Source: Opitutaceae bacterium (lineage in GTDB: Bacteria; Verrucomicrobiota; Verrucomicrobiia; Opitutales; Opitutaceae). From it: 42,595 nt of DNA. The translations under genes and the position numbers were made by a program. The DNA is taken from contig JAQTYQ010000026.1 in assembly GCA_028688225.1 (NCBI GenBank), positions 1 through 42,595 on the forward strand, written 5' to 3'. Shown piece after piece: positions 23,467-32,132 of the stretch. Positions within the stretch are counted from its first letter, which is position 1; each line of letters starts with the position of its first letter. Below the pieces are notes generated by a model. It made no database searches and was not told the DNA's origin. It saw nothing but the letters and a program-made list of their open reading frames with translations.

Positions 23467-26306
23467 GCATGCTGATTGGCCTCGACATGAGCACTACCCC
23501 GCCGACCCGGCGCGAACTGCAGTGCGACGCGCAGGGCCGGCTTATCGTTTCCGGCGCGACGGGCAGTAATGGTGGCGGTACCTCGGACACGACTGAAGTC
23601 ACACAGCTTGCCGTCAAATCTGCCGTCGAGGCACTGAACGCCAAGTTTGCCAAGGCTCGTCAAACGTCCGCAAACAGCGCGTCAGTGACCCTGAGCACTG
23701 AAGACCTCAGCGTCCTCAATCAGATGCTGACCGCAATGCAGAGCGTCGACGGCGCCCTGAATGCGGGCCGGGCCGCCGCTGCCGCCTCTGTTGCCACGGT
23801 CCTGAGCACCGAAGACAAGGCCGTACTGGACGACATCGCCGCAAAGATGCTGGCCCTGACGAACAAGTTTCCCAACCTGTTCGGCAGCACTATCTCCACC
23901 GTGGGGCAGGTGTTCCAGGCCACTACGGACACAACCACGGTGGCCGGCTATCTGGCGAACTACAACTACTTTTCGGGGGTGAGCGCGTCGGATTTTGTCA
24001 CGGTGAAGCAGTTCAGCAACGGTCAAGCCGTCACTGCGCTGTCTTCGTCGCCGTTGGTGGCAGACACGGAGTCGACCATTGTCGTCGAGGCTCCGGTCAA
24101 GCAGCCGTGCTCGGTCGAGATCGAAGCGTCTGTGATCCGCGCTCGCCATCAGTTCGCGTCGATGGGGGTGTTTGCCAACGCGGACGCCGGCCCGGCCCCT
24201 GTGCCCGACCCCATCAATGTCGTCAGTATTTACCAGAGCACTGCCGACTTCGGTGCTGTTTATAACGCAGTGGCCGGGGCGATCGTGACGATCACCCTTG
24301 ACGCACCGCTCCCGGGCATCGGCGACCCTCGCTGTGTGTATCTGTCGGATTGGGTGCATGTGGTTGGTCTGGTGGACACTCGCCTGAACTATCAGAACCT
24401 CGCCATCAAGTACATCTCAGCCGACCGGAAAACCATCACGGGGAGCTATGCGGACGACACCGTTATCCCAACGTTGGCCATCCCCCTCACCTCCCCGCCG
24501 GCCGACACGGTCAAGCTGTACTTCTACAACAACCTGGCGGGTGCCTCCGACGGCTTGGCCATTCGCTTCAGCGGAACAACGACCACCTCCGCGGCCGTTG
24601 CCTCGCTGTTCAACGGTGGGGATGTGAAGATTTCCGGGACTTTGATTTCGGATCACCGGCTCACAATGGGGAGCACCATCCCTGTGTACAACGCAGGGAC
24701 GACGGGCAACATCGACATCACTGCCACCACGCGATACCGACTCGATTTGACCCCGGATGTTGCATCTGTTGCGGATAAGCCGATCGATCTGGTGGGCGGT
24801 GTGTGGACCCATCGCGTTCTCAGAACGGCCGTCAAGCCGAACTACAACAAGACGCTGCGCCCCCGTCTCCGTCTCTACTGCGCGCCGGGTCTCACTCGCC
24901 CCGTTGCTAAGATCATCAGTGTTTCCAAGGCTGGATCCACAACTTGGACCGTCACCCACGATGGTGCCTACCCGTTCCAAACTGGCAACTATGTCACCCT
25001 CAAGGGGAACCGGGACCAGACCAACTTTGCAGGCTTCACCAGCCCGACGGGCATCACCGTGGTGGACGCCACGCACTTCACCCTGGTTGGCACAACCGGC
25101 ACCGCGGTGGGCTATGGCGGATCGGTGATCCTGTGCAACGGGGCCGTGGACCAGCCGGGCATCATTGGCATGGCGGTCAATAACGTCACCTACAGTGCGG
25201 CGTCCGGCATGCTGTCCATCAATGCCAACGCCACGATCACCGGGCTCAACATTGGGGACTACATCGACTTGCATGGTGTCCGGGCGGCCCTCAACGGCAA
25301 CGATTTGGGCATCGATGGTCCGTGGGAGGTGTTCTCTGTCTCCACTACCTTCATTATGCTGGCCCCCGTCTACGACGTCCAAGGTGTGCGCCGCAGCCCA
25401 GTCATTGCAGGGGACATCGCCACGGTCAATGCAGGCGGAACGTTCATCCTTCGCACCACGCTGCGCGCGCACGATCTTGTTGTTCGCAAGTGGGATGAAG
25501 TCCAGGTCACGGTTGACGGTCAAGGGACCGGCCGCGCGGATTTGGCCATGCCAATCTACGCGGCAGGCGGGACACTGAACGGCGCACAGGGCACAGCCTT
25601 GACGCTCGGCACAGATGGGACCGGCGGTTGGTACTTGCGCCCCGGCATCGCATCCGTTGCGGACGTTGTCAGCGCAGCCATCACAGTGACAACGACTGGC
25701 GCCGCGGTTGCAAACGTCTTGGGCAATGCTTACCAGCTCGTGTTTGCTGTGGCTTCAGTGTCCGGGACCACCCCAGCGATGGATGTGGCTGTTGAAGAGT
25801 CGTTCGATGGCGGCACGAACTGGGTGCGGGTGTATGAATTCGCACGAATCACGACCTCCGGAACGTATTACACCCCCGTGCTTTTCGCCATCGGGCGTCA
25901 TTACCGTGTGGTTCAGACGCTGAGCGGAACGACGCCCAGTTTCACGCGCGCAATCAACCGCGTTGTCCTCCCGTTCCAGAACGTGAAGCCGTTTCATCAG
26001 GTTTTCGACCGGGCAATCGCCCTGGCCACCCTGTCTGCCACCTCTGTGAATTTGTTCGCAGAGAACTGCGCCAATGCGTCGCTCGTTGTTGTGATCGGCG
26101 CGGCCACAACCCCGCCGACGCTGAAGCTCCAAGGCTCCGACGACGCAGTGAATTGGTACGATCTCCCGAGCGGATCGGTGGCGGCCGTGGCCTCATCGGC
26201 GGTGCAGGTGACAGTGAACGACATTGCATGCCGATGGGTGCGCGCCGTTGTGTCGAGTGCCGGCGCTGCGGTGACTTCCAACTTCATCCTCCTCAAAGCC
26301 TTTTAA
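23463..26306 (+). CDS. Large virion-like protein of unknown function, 947 aa
   Basis: No family recognised. The N-terminal 130 residues are helical with Ala/Ser-rich coiled coil (VKSAVEALNAKFAKARQ). The rest is beta-rich, Thr/Gly/Val-rich, with sandwich-like repeats. The last two units (near residues 775 and 890) share a bulge motif, ESFDGGTNWVRVYEF and LQGSDDAVNWYDLPSG. There are few cysteines and no signal peptide. The GTG at 23463 has GGAGG 7 bases upstream and overlaps the previous stop. Codons are less GC-ended than in neighbours. Mu has nothing this size between gpT and gp36. A head fibre, spike or adsorption protein is a guess. Confidence 0.8.
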   Translation: MSMLIGLDMSTTPPTRRELQCDAQGRLIVSGATGSNGGGTSDTTEVTQLAVKSAVEALNAKFAKARQTSANSASVTLSTEDLSVLNQMLTAMQSVDGALNAGRAAAAASVATVLSTEDKAVLDDIAAKMLALTNKFPNLFGSTISTVGQVFQATTDTTTVAGYLANYNYFSGVSASDFVTVKQFSNGQAVTALSSSPLVADTESTIVVEAPVKQPCSVEIEASVIRARHQFASMGVFANADAGPAPVPDPINVVSIYQSTADFGAVYNAVAGAIVTITLDAPLPGIGDPRCVYLSDWVHVVGLVDTRLNYQNLAIKYISADRKTITGSYADDTVIPTLAIPLTSPPADTVKLYFYNNLAGASDGLAIRFSGTTTTSAAVASLFNGGDVKISGTLISDHRLTMGSTIPVYNAGTTGNIDITATTRYRLDLTPDVASVADKPIDLVGGVWTHRVLRTAVKPNYNKTLRPRLRLYCAPGLTRPVAKIISVSKAGSTTWTVTHDGAYPFQTGNYVTLKGNRDQTNFAGFTSPTGITVVDATHFTLVGTTGTAVGYGGSVILCNGAVDQPGIIGMAVNNVTYSAASGMLSINANATITGLNIGDYIDLHGVRAALNGNDLGIDGPWEVFSVSTTFIMLAPVYDVQGVRRSPVIAGDIATVNAGGTFILRTTLRAHDLVVRKWDEVQVTVDGQGTGRADLAMPIYAAGGTLNGAQGTALTLGTDGTGGWYLRPGIASVADVVSAAITVTTTGAAVANVLGNAYQLVFAVASVSGTTPAMDVAVEESFDGGTNWVRVYEFARITTSGTYYTPVLFAIGRHYRVVQTLSGTTPSFTRAINRVVLPFQNVKPFHQVFDRAIALATLSATSVNLFAENCANASLVVVIGAATTPPTLKLQGSDDAVNWYDLPSGSVAAVASSAVQVTVNDIACRWVRAVVSSAGAAVTSNFILLKAF

Positions 26307-26322
26307 CCCCGAAGGAAACATC

Positions 26323-26673
26323 ATGGCATTCGAAAATCGTGGCGAGCCCTGGTACTGGCTCAATCCCTGGTTCGGTCAGCATTGCAATGTGCAGCGTGTC
26401 ATCGACACCGAAACGAACCAGGAAAGCGACATCTACACCGAGGTCAATCTCGCTGAAGCAACTGCCCTCAACGGCGGTGTCGAGCCTGCCCCCTGGCAAG
26501 ACCCGTTTGTTGCACCGGACATGTCGCTCCAGGGTGACAGCCCGACCCCCGGCGGCGCAGTGGGCTTCGTCGATCCGCTCACCGGGCTGAGCTACGTGAG
26601 CCAGAGCTTCGCGAACCCGGATACGGGGCTGACCTGGAGCACGATCACGCTGATCGACGCAGCCGCCATCTAG
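26323..26673 (+). CDS. Hypothetical protein paired with the 947-aa gene
   Basis: 116 aa, acidic, rich in Trp and Pro at the N-terminus (GEPWYWLNPWFGQHC). No family, signal peptide or membrane segment seen. GAAGGAAA precedes the ATG. It lies 16 bases after the 947-aa gene and ends at a strong terminator, so the two form the end of one unit and were probably gained together. Confidence 0.72.
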   Translation: MAFENRGEPWYWLNPWFGQHCNVQRVIDTETNQESDIYTEVNLAEATALNGGVEPAPWQDPFVAPDMSLQGDSPTPGGAVGFVDPLTGLSYVSQSFANPDTGLTWSTITLIDAAAI

Positions 26674-26698
26674 CAGGGGTTTCTACCCCCTGATTTTC
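26674..26698 (+). terminator. Terminator after the 116-aa gene
   Basis: CAGGGG and CCCCTG pair around a 7-base loop (TTTCTAC), followed by ATTTTC. It starts directly after the stop codon and closes the head-gene transcript from late promoter B. Confidence 0.75.
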
Positions 26699-26956
26699 TG
26701 CAGGAGATCCCCACTCGGGGATCACCATCCCCTCCAGCCCGATCTCGCGCCCGCGCGAAGATCGGGTCATGCCCTACACCACTCGCACCCTCCTCACTGA
26801 CCGTTTCGGCGCCGACGCAAGCGGTAACAGACCCACCTAGCCCATAGGCATAACATGGAGTCAGTCCATCCGATGACTGCTGCCATGTTCTCCGCCTCCC
26901 GCACATACATCGCCATCTGCCCGCGCTGCGCATCGCCTCTCCACCCCGGCACTTAG
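26699..26956 (+). other. Noncoding stretch with two strong hairpins
   Basis: No gene is convincing. GATCCCC-ACTC-GGGGATC (26706-26723) is a perfect 7-bp stem. CCCGATCT (26738-26745) pairs with AGATCGGG (26759-26766) and the inner CGCG pairs are also complementary, giving about 12 bp. Neither has a T-run. They stand between the terminator and late promoter D. They may back up termination or be a remnant of the insertion that brought the two genes before them. Confidence 0.5.
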
Positions 26957-27001
26957 CCGAACCCCTTCGGCCTTCCTGTGATTTAGTGCGAGCCCCACGA
27001 T
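26957..27001 (+). promoter_or_regulatory. Late promoter before gp36 (site D)
   Basis: The dyad GAACCCCTTC is at 26959-26968 and is extended to GCCGAA-CCCC-TTCGGC, the most symmetrical of the four. The -10-like CACGAT is at 26996-27001, with AT again 41 bases after the first G. This site lacks the GCGCGCG run of the others. Transcription should start near 27008, 21 bases before the gp36 ATG, and the leader carries CCGGAG. Confidence 0.75.
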
Positions 27002-27028
27002 GCCCCGGTTACCCCACCGGAGCATCCC

Positions 27029-27445
27029 ATGCCCTACGCGACACAATCCGACCTCGCCGCACGCTTCGGCGAGGCTGAGCTCCTCCAGCAGACCGACCTC
27101 ACCGGCACCGGCGCCATCAACGGCCAGGCGGTTGCCGATGCGCTGACCGACGCCTCGGCCCTGATCGACGGCTACGTGTCCGCCCGTTACAGCCTGCCCC
27201 TTGCGGTCGTGCCCGGCCTGCTAGTGGGCGTGTGCTGCGACCTGGCGCGTTACGCGCTGTACATCGAGGCCGTGCCGCCCATCGTGCAGCAGCGGCGCGA
27301 CCAGGCCATTGCCACTCTGCGTGATATCTCCCTGGGCAAGCTGCGCCTCGAGGTGGGCGGTGATACCCCCAGCGTGCCGGCGCCGTCGGGCCTGGCGCAG
27401 GTGGTGCAGGCCGGCCGCAAGGTGTTCGGCGGAGGGCTGCGCTGA
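27029..27445 (+). CDS. Head-tail connector, Mu gp36-like (DUF1320)
   Basis: 138 aa. MPYATQSDLAARFGEAELLQ, ASALIDGYVSARYSLPL and VCCDLARYALY are typical DUF1320 features. The protein belongs to the head-tail joining set. It is the first gene after late promoter D and its stop overlaps the gp37 start. Confidence 0.9.
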   Translation: MPYATQSDLAARFGEAELLQQTDLTGTGAINGQAVADALTDASALIDGYVSARYSLPLAVVPGLLVGVCCDLARYALYIEAVPPIVQQRRDQAIATLRDISLGKLRLEVGGDTPSVPAPSGLAQVVQAGRKVFGGGLR

Positions 27446-27876
27446 TGCTGATGGAACTTGAACCCCTGATCATCGCCCGCCTGGCCAGCCTGCCAGGCTT
27501 GCTGGGTGCCTATGGTGCAGAGGAGTTCGCCGGTGTGGCCAAGGCCGGCAAGCCTTCCCCGTGCGCCTACGTGGTGTACGGCGGGTATCGCCCGGTGCAG
27601 AGCAGCGACGACGGCACAGTGGCCCGGGTGGAAGAGAGCTGGATGATCGTGCTCAGCCTCAAGTCAGCCAGCCCCACCCAGGGGGCCGACCCGGTCCGGG
27701 CGGAAGCGCGCCCGCAAGTCGCGGCGGTACTGCGGGCCTTTATGGGCTGGACGCCGGATGCGCAGAGTTACAAGGCGTTCAAGCTCGCGCCCGGGCCACG
27801 TCCGGAGCCATCGCCGTCACGCCTGCTCCTGCCCATCGTGTTCACGGTCGAGCACGTCATCAACGTGGAGGTGTAG
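27445..27876 (+). CDS. Mu gp37-like protein (DUF1834)
   Basis: 143 aa. It matches DUF1834 (LEPLIIARLASLPGLLGAYG, a central strand region with RVEESWMIVLSLKSAS, C-terminal LLLPIVFTVEHVINVEV). It has the usual place after gp36 and is thought to act at the tail-joining end. The gene ends 11 bases before the next late promoter. Confidence 0.88.
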   Translation: MLMELEPLIIARLASLPGLLGAYGAEEFAGVAKAGKPSPCAYVVYGGYRPVQSSDDGTVARVEESWMIVLSLKSASPTQGADPVRAEARPQVAAVLRAFMGWTPDAQSYKAFKLAPGPRPEPSPSRLLLPIVFTVEHVINVEV

Positions 27877-27884
27877 CGACTCCG

Positions 27885-27929
27885 CCGAAGCCCTTCGCCC
27901 TCTCGAGCACCGCGCGCGCGCGGAAAAAT
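27885..27929 (+). promoter_or_regulatory. Late promoter before the tail tube gene (site C)
   Basis: Dyad GAAGCCCTTC at 27887-27896, alternating GC at 27911-27921, -10-like AAAAAT at 27924-27929, with the 41-base spacing. Predicted start near 27936 gives a 40-base leader with GGGAG 5 bases before the ATG at 27976. Confidence 0.8.
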
Positions 27930-27975
27930 GGCCTCGCGTCCATCCGGATGCCAGGTCATTTTTTTGGGAGTCGTC

Positions 27976-28725
27976 ATGAGTTACAGCCGCAGTTTTATGG
28001 GCAAGGGCACGATCTACCGGCGCAAGCGTGGCGTAGCCAACGCCCCGCTCGAGCCGATGGGCAACTGCTCCAAGCTGGTCTTCAACGTTGAGCAGGAGCG
28101 CATCGACGAGCTGGACTACGAGTCCGCCGGCGGTGGCAAGCGGATGACGATCTACCGGATCTCGGGCGTTACCGCGGCCATCACCACCAAGAACCACGAC
28201 CCGATGATCCTCGCCCTGGGCTTGCGTGGCATCGTTACCGAGCAAGACTCGGTAGCGCCTATCACCGGCGAGGCGCATGCCGATGTCGCCAAGGGTAGCC
28301 TGATCGTCTTCAAGCGCTTCCCAGACCTTACCCAGCCCATCGTGGTGAAGAAGGGGGCCACCACGATTGCCCAAGCCAGCAACTACGAGCCGAAGCGCGT
28401 GGGCATCTTCATTCTGGCAGACGCTGCCGGGGTCACCGCCGGCGATGACATCACGGTGGACTACACCCCGCTGGCGGAAGACACCGTCGAAGCGCTCACC
28501 GTGTCGGGTGATGAGTACTACCTGTTCTTCGACGGCCTCAACGAAGCCGCCTCGGGCAAGCCGCATGCCGTCGAAGCCATGCGCCTCAACTTCAGCCCGA
28601 TGAAATCCCTCGGCCTGGTGACCACCGAGCTGGGCGATGTCGAGCTCGAAGCCGAGGTGCTGGGCGACGAGTTGGTGATGTCCGAAGACGAGAGCAAGTA
28701 CTTCCGCGTGCGGTCCGTGAAGTAA
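27976..28725 (+). CDS. Major tail tube protein
   Basis: 249 aa. It resembles tail proteins of B3-like transposable siphophages: a basic N-terminus (SRSFMGKGTIYRRKRGVANA), ADVAKGSLIVFKRFP, beta-rich body, and a C-terminal ELEAEVLGDEL stretch. It is directly before the tape measure gene, the usual place of the tube. No sheath gene precedes it, hence a non-contractile tail. It has its own late promoter. Confidence 0.82.
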   Translation: MSYSRSFMGKGTIYRRKRGVANAPLEPMGNCSKLVFNVEQERIDELDYESAGGGKRMTIYRISGVTAAITTKNHDPMILALGLRGIVTEQDSVAPITGEAHADVAKGSLIVFKRFPDLTQPIVVKKGATTIAQASNYEPKRVGIFILADAAGVTAGDDITVDYTPLAEDTVEALTVSGDEYYLFFDGLNEAASGKPHAVEAMRLNFSPMKSLGLVTTELGDVELEAEVLGDELVMSEDESKYFRVRSVK

Positions 28726-28737
28726 GCAGGCAAGTCC

Positions 28738-31731
28738 ATGGCCAACAAGAACCTGGTGCTGCGGCTGCTCATCACAGCCAAGGATGAGGCGTCGAGCATC
28801 TTTGGCTCGCTACAGAGCAAGGCGGCGGGGGTGGCTTCGGCCATTGCCGCCTACTTCTCGGTCAACTTCCTGGCCGGCGTCATCAAGGACGCGGGCGACT
28901 TTGAAGCGGCGCTGAGCCGGGTCAAGGCCGCCACCGGCGCCAGCGCCCAGGAGATGGCCGCACTCAAGAAGGCTGCGGAGGAGGCTGGCGCCAATACCAA
29001 GTTCACCTCGGTGGAGGCGGCCCAGGCCCTGGAGAACCTCGCCAAGTCCGGCCTCACCGCGAACAAAGCCATCGCGGCGCTGCCCGCGGTGCTGTCCCTG
29101 GCCGAAGCGGGGGATGTCTCCCTCGCGGAGTCTGCGAGCTATGTAACGCGCACCGTGTCGGGCATGGGTGTGGCGGTCGAGGAAGCTGGGCGTATTGCCG
29201 ACGTCCTCGCCAAGGGCGCCAACGCCTCCAACACCTCGGTGAAGGGTCTGGCCGAGGCGTTGAGTTACGCCGCCCCGTCGGCGCGTTCGCTGGGGCTGTC
29301 CCTGGAGCAGACTGTCGGGTACATCGGTAAGTTTGCCGATGCCGGCATCGACGCCAGCCGGGCCGGTACAGCTCTCAATGCCATCCTGAGCCAGTTCCAG
29401 GATCCGGCCAGCAAGTTCCGCACAGAGCTGACCGCTGCTGGCATCACCACGAGCAACTTCGACCAGGCGCTGCGCCAGCTCGTCGTATCCGGTAAGGGTG
29501 GTGAGAAGGCCATCCTGGCCGTCGGCACGGAAGCCGGACCGGCGCTGCGGGGTCTTATCAACCAGGGCCTCGGTGCGCTGGATGACTTGACCAAGCAGCT
29601 CACCGCCGCCAAAGGCAGCGCGGCCGAGACCGCCCAGACCATGGGCGACAACCTCCCCGGCGCCATCAGCGGGCTGTCGTCCGCCTGGGACGCACTCAAG
29701 ATCAAGCTCGGCGAGCCCGCTCTGGCCGTGGTCACCCAGGGCGTCAAAGACCTTACCGCAGCGTTCAAAGCCGCGATCGATAACGGCACCATCACCCGCT
29801 TTGGTGAAGCCATCCGCAGCGGGCTGGGTGCAGCCATCGAGTGGGCCAGGAAGTTTGCCGCCGAGGTGGATCCCACGGCCCTTGCAGCCAAGCTTGAGGC
29901 CAACGCCACCAAGATCGGGGTGTTCTTCGATGCTGCCGCAGAGAAGGCCCGTAACGCCGGTGACGTCGTACGCACGGTTTACGGCGTGATGAGTGGCGGC
30001 GTTAACGTCGTGATGGCCTCCATTTACAAGATGGGGGGAGTGTTCTCGATCATTGCCGCATCGCTGCTCAAGGACTTTTCGTTAATTGCAGCCGGGTTAT
30101 CGAAGATCACCTTTGGCGGGGTGTCTGGAGGTTTTAAAGCCGCGGCAGAAGAGATCCGCATCTCCGCTATCGGCATGGTTGGGGTGGCTGCAGAGTACGG
30201 CCGCCAGGCCGAGCTCGCACTCAGCGCCACCGTTGAAGGAGCCGAGCTGGCCCGCAAGGGCTGGGCGGGACTGACCGCGCCAACGGGCGCGGCAACCGAG
30301 TCGGTCAAGGCAGCCGGCACCACAGCCCGCGAGGCCTCGGCCGACATAATGCACCTCGGCAATGCCTCGCAGGCGGCGGGCGATAAGGCGTCTGTGGCGG
30401 GAGCCCAGCACAAGGCCGCCGCGACAGCTGCGGCCGAGAAGGTGAAAGAGCTTCGCGCCGAGTACGACAAGTTGGTCGCGGGTGGAGACACCCAGGGGGC
30501 CGCCGCCAAGCTGCTGGAGATCAAGGCCGCACTGAAGGAGGTGTCAGCCGCAGCCGCAGCCGCGGGGAGTGCCATGGCAAGCGCAGGTGGAGCCCAGAAG
30601 GCAGCGGCCGACTCCACCAAGGCGTCGGTCAAAGAGCTGCGGGCCGAGTACGACAAACTCGTAGCAGGGGGTGATGCCCAGGGCGCTGTTGAGAAGCTGA
30701 AGGAGATCAATACGGCGTTGCAGAGCACCAAGGCGACAGCCAAGGATGCAGCCGACGCCCTCACCGCCGCCTACCAGGCCATGGGCCTCAAGTCTCAGGC
30801 AGATCTGAAGGCCAAAGCTGACGAGTTCAAGCGCCACTATGAGGCAATCAAGGCGGACGGCACCGCAACAGCCGACATCATTTCCAAGGCGTTCCAGGCG
30901 TACGCCGAGAAGGCGATCGAAGCCAATGGCGGTGTCGTCTCCGCGTCACTCAAGACCGAAGCCGCCATGCGCGGCTTATCGATCCAGGCCGATGGGGCCA
31001 GCGTCTCGGTTACCAAGATCGGCGAGGCGGGCAAATCCGCCGGGGCCGGCGTTGCGTCCGGAATGGCCGTGGCATCCAACGCGATCAGCAAGATGCGCTC
31101 CGACGCCGAGCGTGCCGCCGACCGCCTACAGGCCCTCAAATCGGCGTCACTCGGTGATGGCCACGGCAACCAGAGCACCGGCAACGGCAGCTACGAAGAC
31201 CTCCGCCGCGCCGGCGTCACTTCCGAGCAGATGCGCGGCATGGGCTACTCGGCACGCGAGATCGAGGACTACGTCAACAAGAACGACCAGGCTCAGCCCG
31301 GATTTGTTAATCGCACAGTGACGACATCCGCTATTGATACGTACTCGCTGGGCGTAGAAAAAGGTCTGAACGACGCCGAGGCAAAAAAATTCGGCGAAAT
31401 TTATAACTACTACATCGCTGCTGCAAACACTCGGTCAAGGGGGCGAGCTGCCGGCACGCTCGGCCTTGGATTCGGTGTATCCGATTACATGGGGGAGCAA
31501 CAGATTGCTGTCGAGCAAGCCGTCGCGGAAGCCAAACGTCTCGTCTCCGATGCCAACCGCAAAGAGGGCAAGGCTGGCGCCGGCGGGGACACGTTCTGGG
31601 GTGCGCCCCGCAGCGTGACAATCAACCTCAAGGGCGCGGGCGGCAAAGAGACGCGCGTGCAAGTGGCCAACCAGGCGCAAGCCGACGACCTGATTCAGGC
31701 CCTGCGTGAAGCCGGGGTGTCTCTGCCATGA
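28738..31731 (+). CDS. Tail tape measure protein
   Basis: 997 aa, the longest gene. It sets tail length and passes through the tail tube. The TP901-type core is at about residues 40-330 (FEAALSRVKAATGASAQEMA, LENLAKSGLTANKAIAALPA, QTVGYIGKFADAGIDASRAG). A hydrophobic segment lies at about 415-455. An internal repeat beginning VKELRAEYDKLVAGGD is at residues 569 and 631, offset 62. The tube and this gene are 12 bases apart, with no chaperone gene between them. Its length suggests a tail near 150 nm by the usual rule of about 1.5 angstrom per residue. Confidence 0.95.
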   Translation: MANKNLVLRLLITAKDEASSIFGSLQSKAAGVASAIAAYFSVNFLAGVIKDAGDFEAALSRVKAATGASAQEMAALKKAAEEAGANTKFTSVEAAQALENLAKSGLTANKAIAALPAVLSLAEAGDVSLAESASYVTRTVSGMGVAVEEAGRIADVLAKGANASNTSVKGLAEALSYAAPSARSLGLSLEQTVGYIGKFADAGIDASRAGTALNAILSQFQDPASKFRTELTAAGITTSNFDQALRQLVVSGKGGEKAILAVGTEAGPALRGLINQGLGALDDLTKQLTAAKGSAAETAQTMGDNLPGAISGLSSAWDALKIKLGEPALAVVTQGVKDLTAAFKAAIDNGTITRFGEAIRSGLGAAIEWARKFAAEVDPTALAAKLEANATKIGVFFDAAAEKARNAGDVVRTVYGVMSGGVNVVMASIYKMGGVFSIIAASLLKDFSLIAAGLSKITFGGVSGGFKAAAEEIRISAIGMVGVAAEYGRQAELALSATVEGAELARKGWAGLTAPTGAATESVKAAGTTAREASADIMHLGNASQAAGDKASVAGAQHKAAATAAAEKVKELRAEYDKLVAGGDTQGAAAKLLEIKAALKEVSAAAAAAGSAMASAGGAQKAAADSTKASVKELRAEYDKLVAGGDAQGAVEKLKEINTALQSTKATAKDAADALTAAYQAMGLKSQADLKAKADEFKRHYEAIKADGTATADIISKAFQAYAEKAIEANGGVVSASLKTEAAMRGLSIQADGASVSVTKIGEAGKSAGAGVASGMAVASNAISKMRSDAERAADRLQALKSASLGDGHGNQSTGNGSYEDLRRAGVTSEQMRGMGYSAREIEDYVNKNDQAQPGFVNRTVTTSAIDTYSLGVEKGLNDAEAKKFGEIYNYYIAAANTRSRGRAAGTLGLGFGVSDYMGEQQIAVEQAVAEAKRLVSDANRKEGKAGAGGDTFWGAPRSVTINLKGAGGKETRVQVANQAQADDLIQALREAGVSLP

Positions 31732-32132
31732 GCCTGATCCTCCTTACCGATGGCAGCGCGACCATCGAACTGCCCGGCTCCCTCGACTGGACCGACCGCA
31801 ACGCCTGGTCCCCCGTCGCGCAGACGATGACGCGTGGCCTCACAGGCAAACCCATCGTGCAGATCGCGGCCCTCAACGCCGGCCGCCCGATCACGCTCGA
31901 GGGCAACGAAAAACGCGCCTGGGTGCCCCGCGAGGTCGCCGACGCCGTGCAGGCCTGGGCCGACATTCCCGGCCAGCAGATGACCCTGACCCTCTACGGC
32001 ACCACCTATCCAGTGCTGTTCCGCCACCACGAGGCCCCGGCCTTCACGGCCCGCCCGCTGCTCGACCGCGCCAACCCACCGGCCGACTGGCCCCACTACC
32101 TGACACTCAAGTTCATGACGAGGACTGCATGA
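31728..32132 (+). CDS. Tail protein, B3-like
   Basis: 134 aa, beta-rich, with no signal peptide. It overlaps the tape measure stop and the next start by 4 bases each, which puts it in the tail tip set. The order and size resemble the small gene after the tape measure in B3 and D3112 as I recall them. Exact role unknown. Confidence 0.75.
   Translation: MSLILLTDGSATIELPGSLDWTDRNAWSPVAQTMTRGLTGKPIVQIAALNAGRPITLEGNEKRAWVPREVADAVQAWADIPGQQMTLTLYGTTYPVLFRHHEAPAFTARPLLDRANPPADWPHYLTLKFMTRTA

Noticed and set aside
24417..25523. Minus-strand open frame opposite the 947-aa gene
   Set aside because: No ribosome site, Arg/Asp/Gly-rich shadow composition, and the plus-strand frame is continuous with its neighbours.
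26670..26933. Minus-strand open frame in the gap before gp36
   Set aside because: It covers a terminator and two hairpins and has Arg/Cys-rich composition without a ribosome site.
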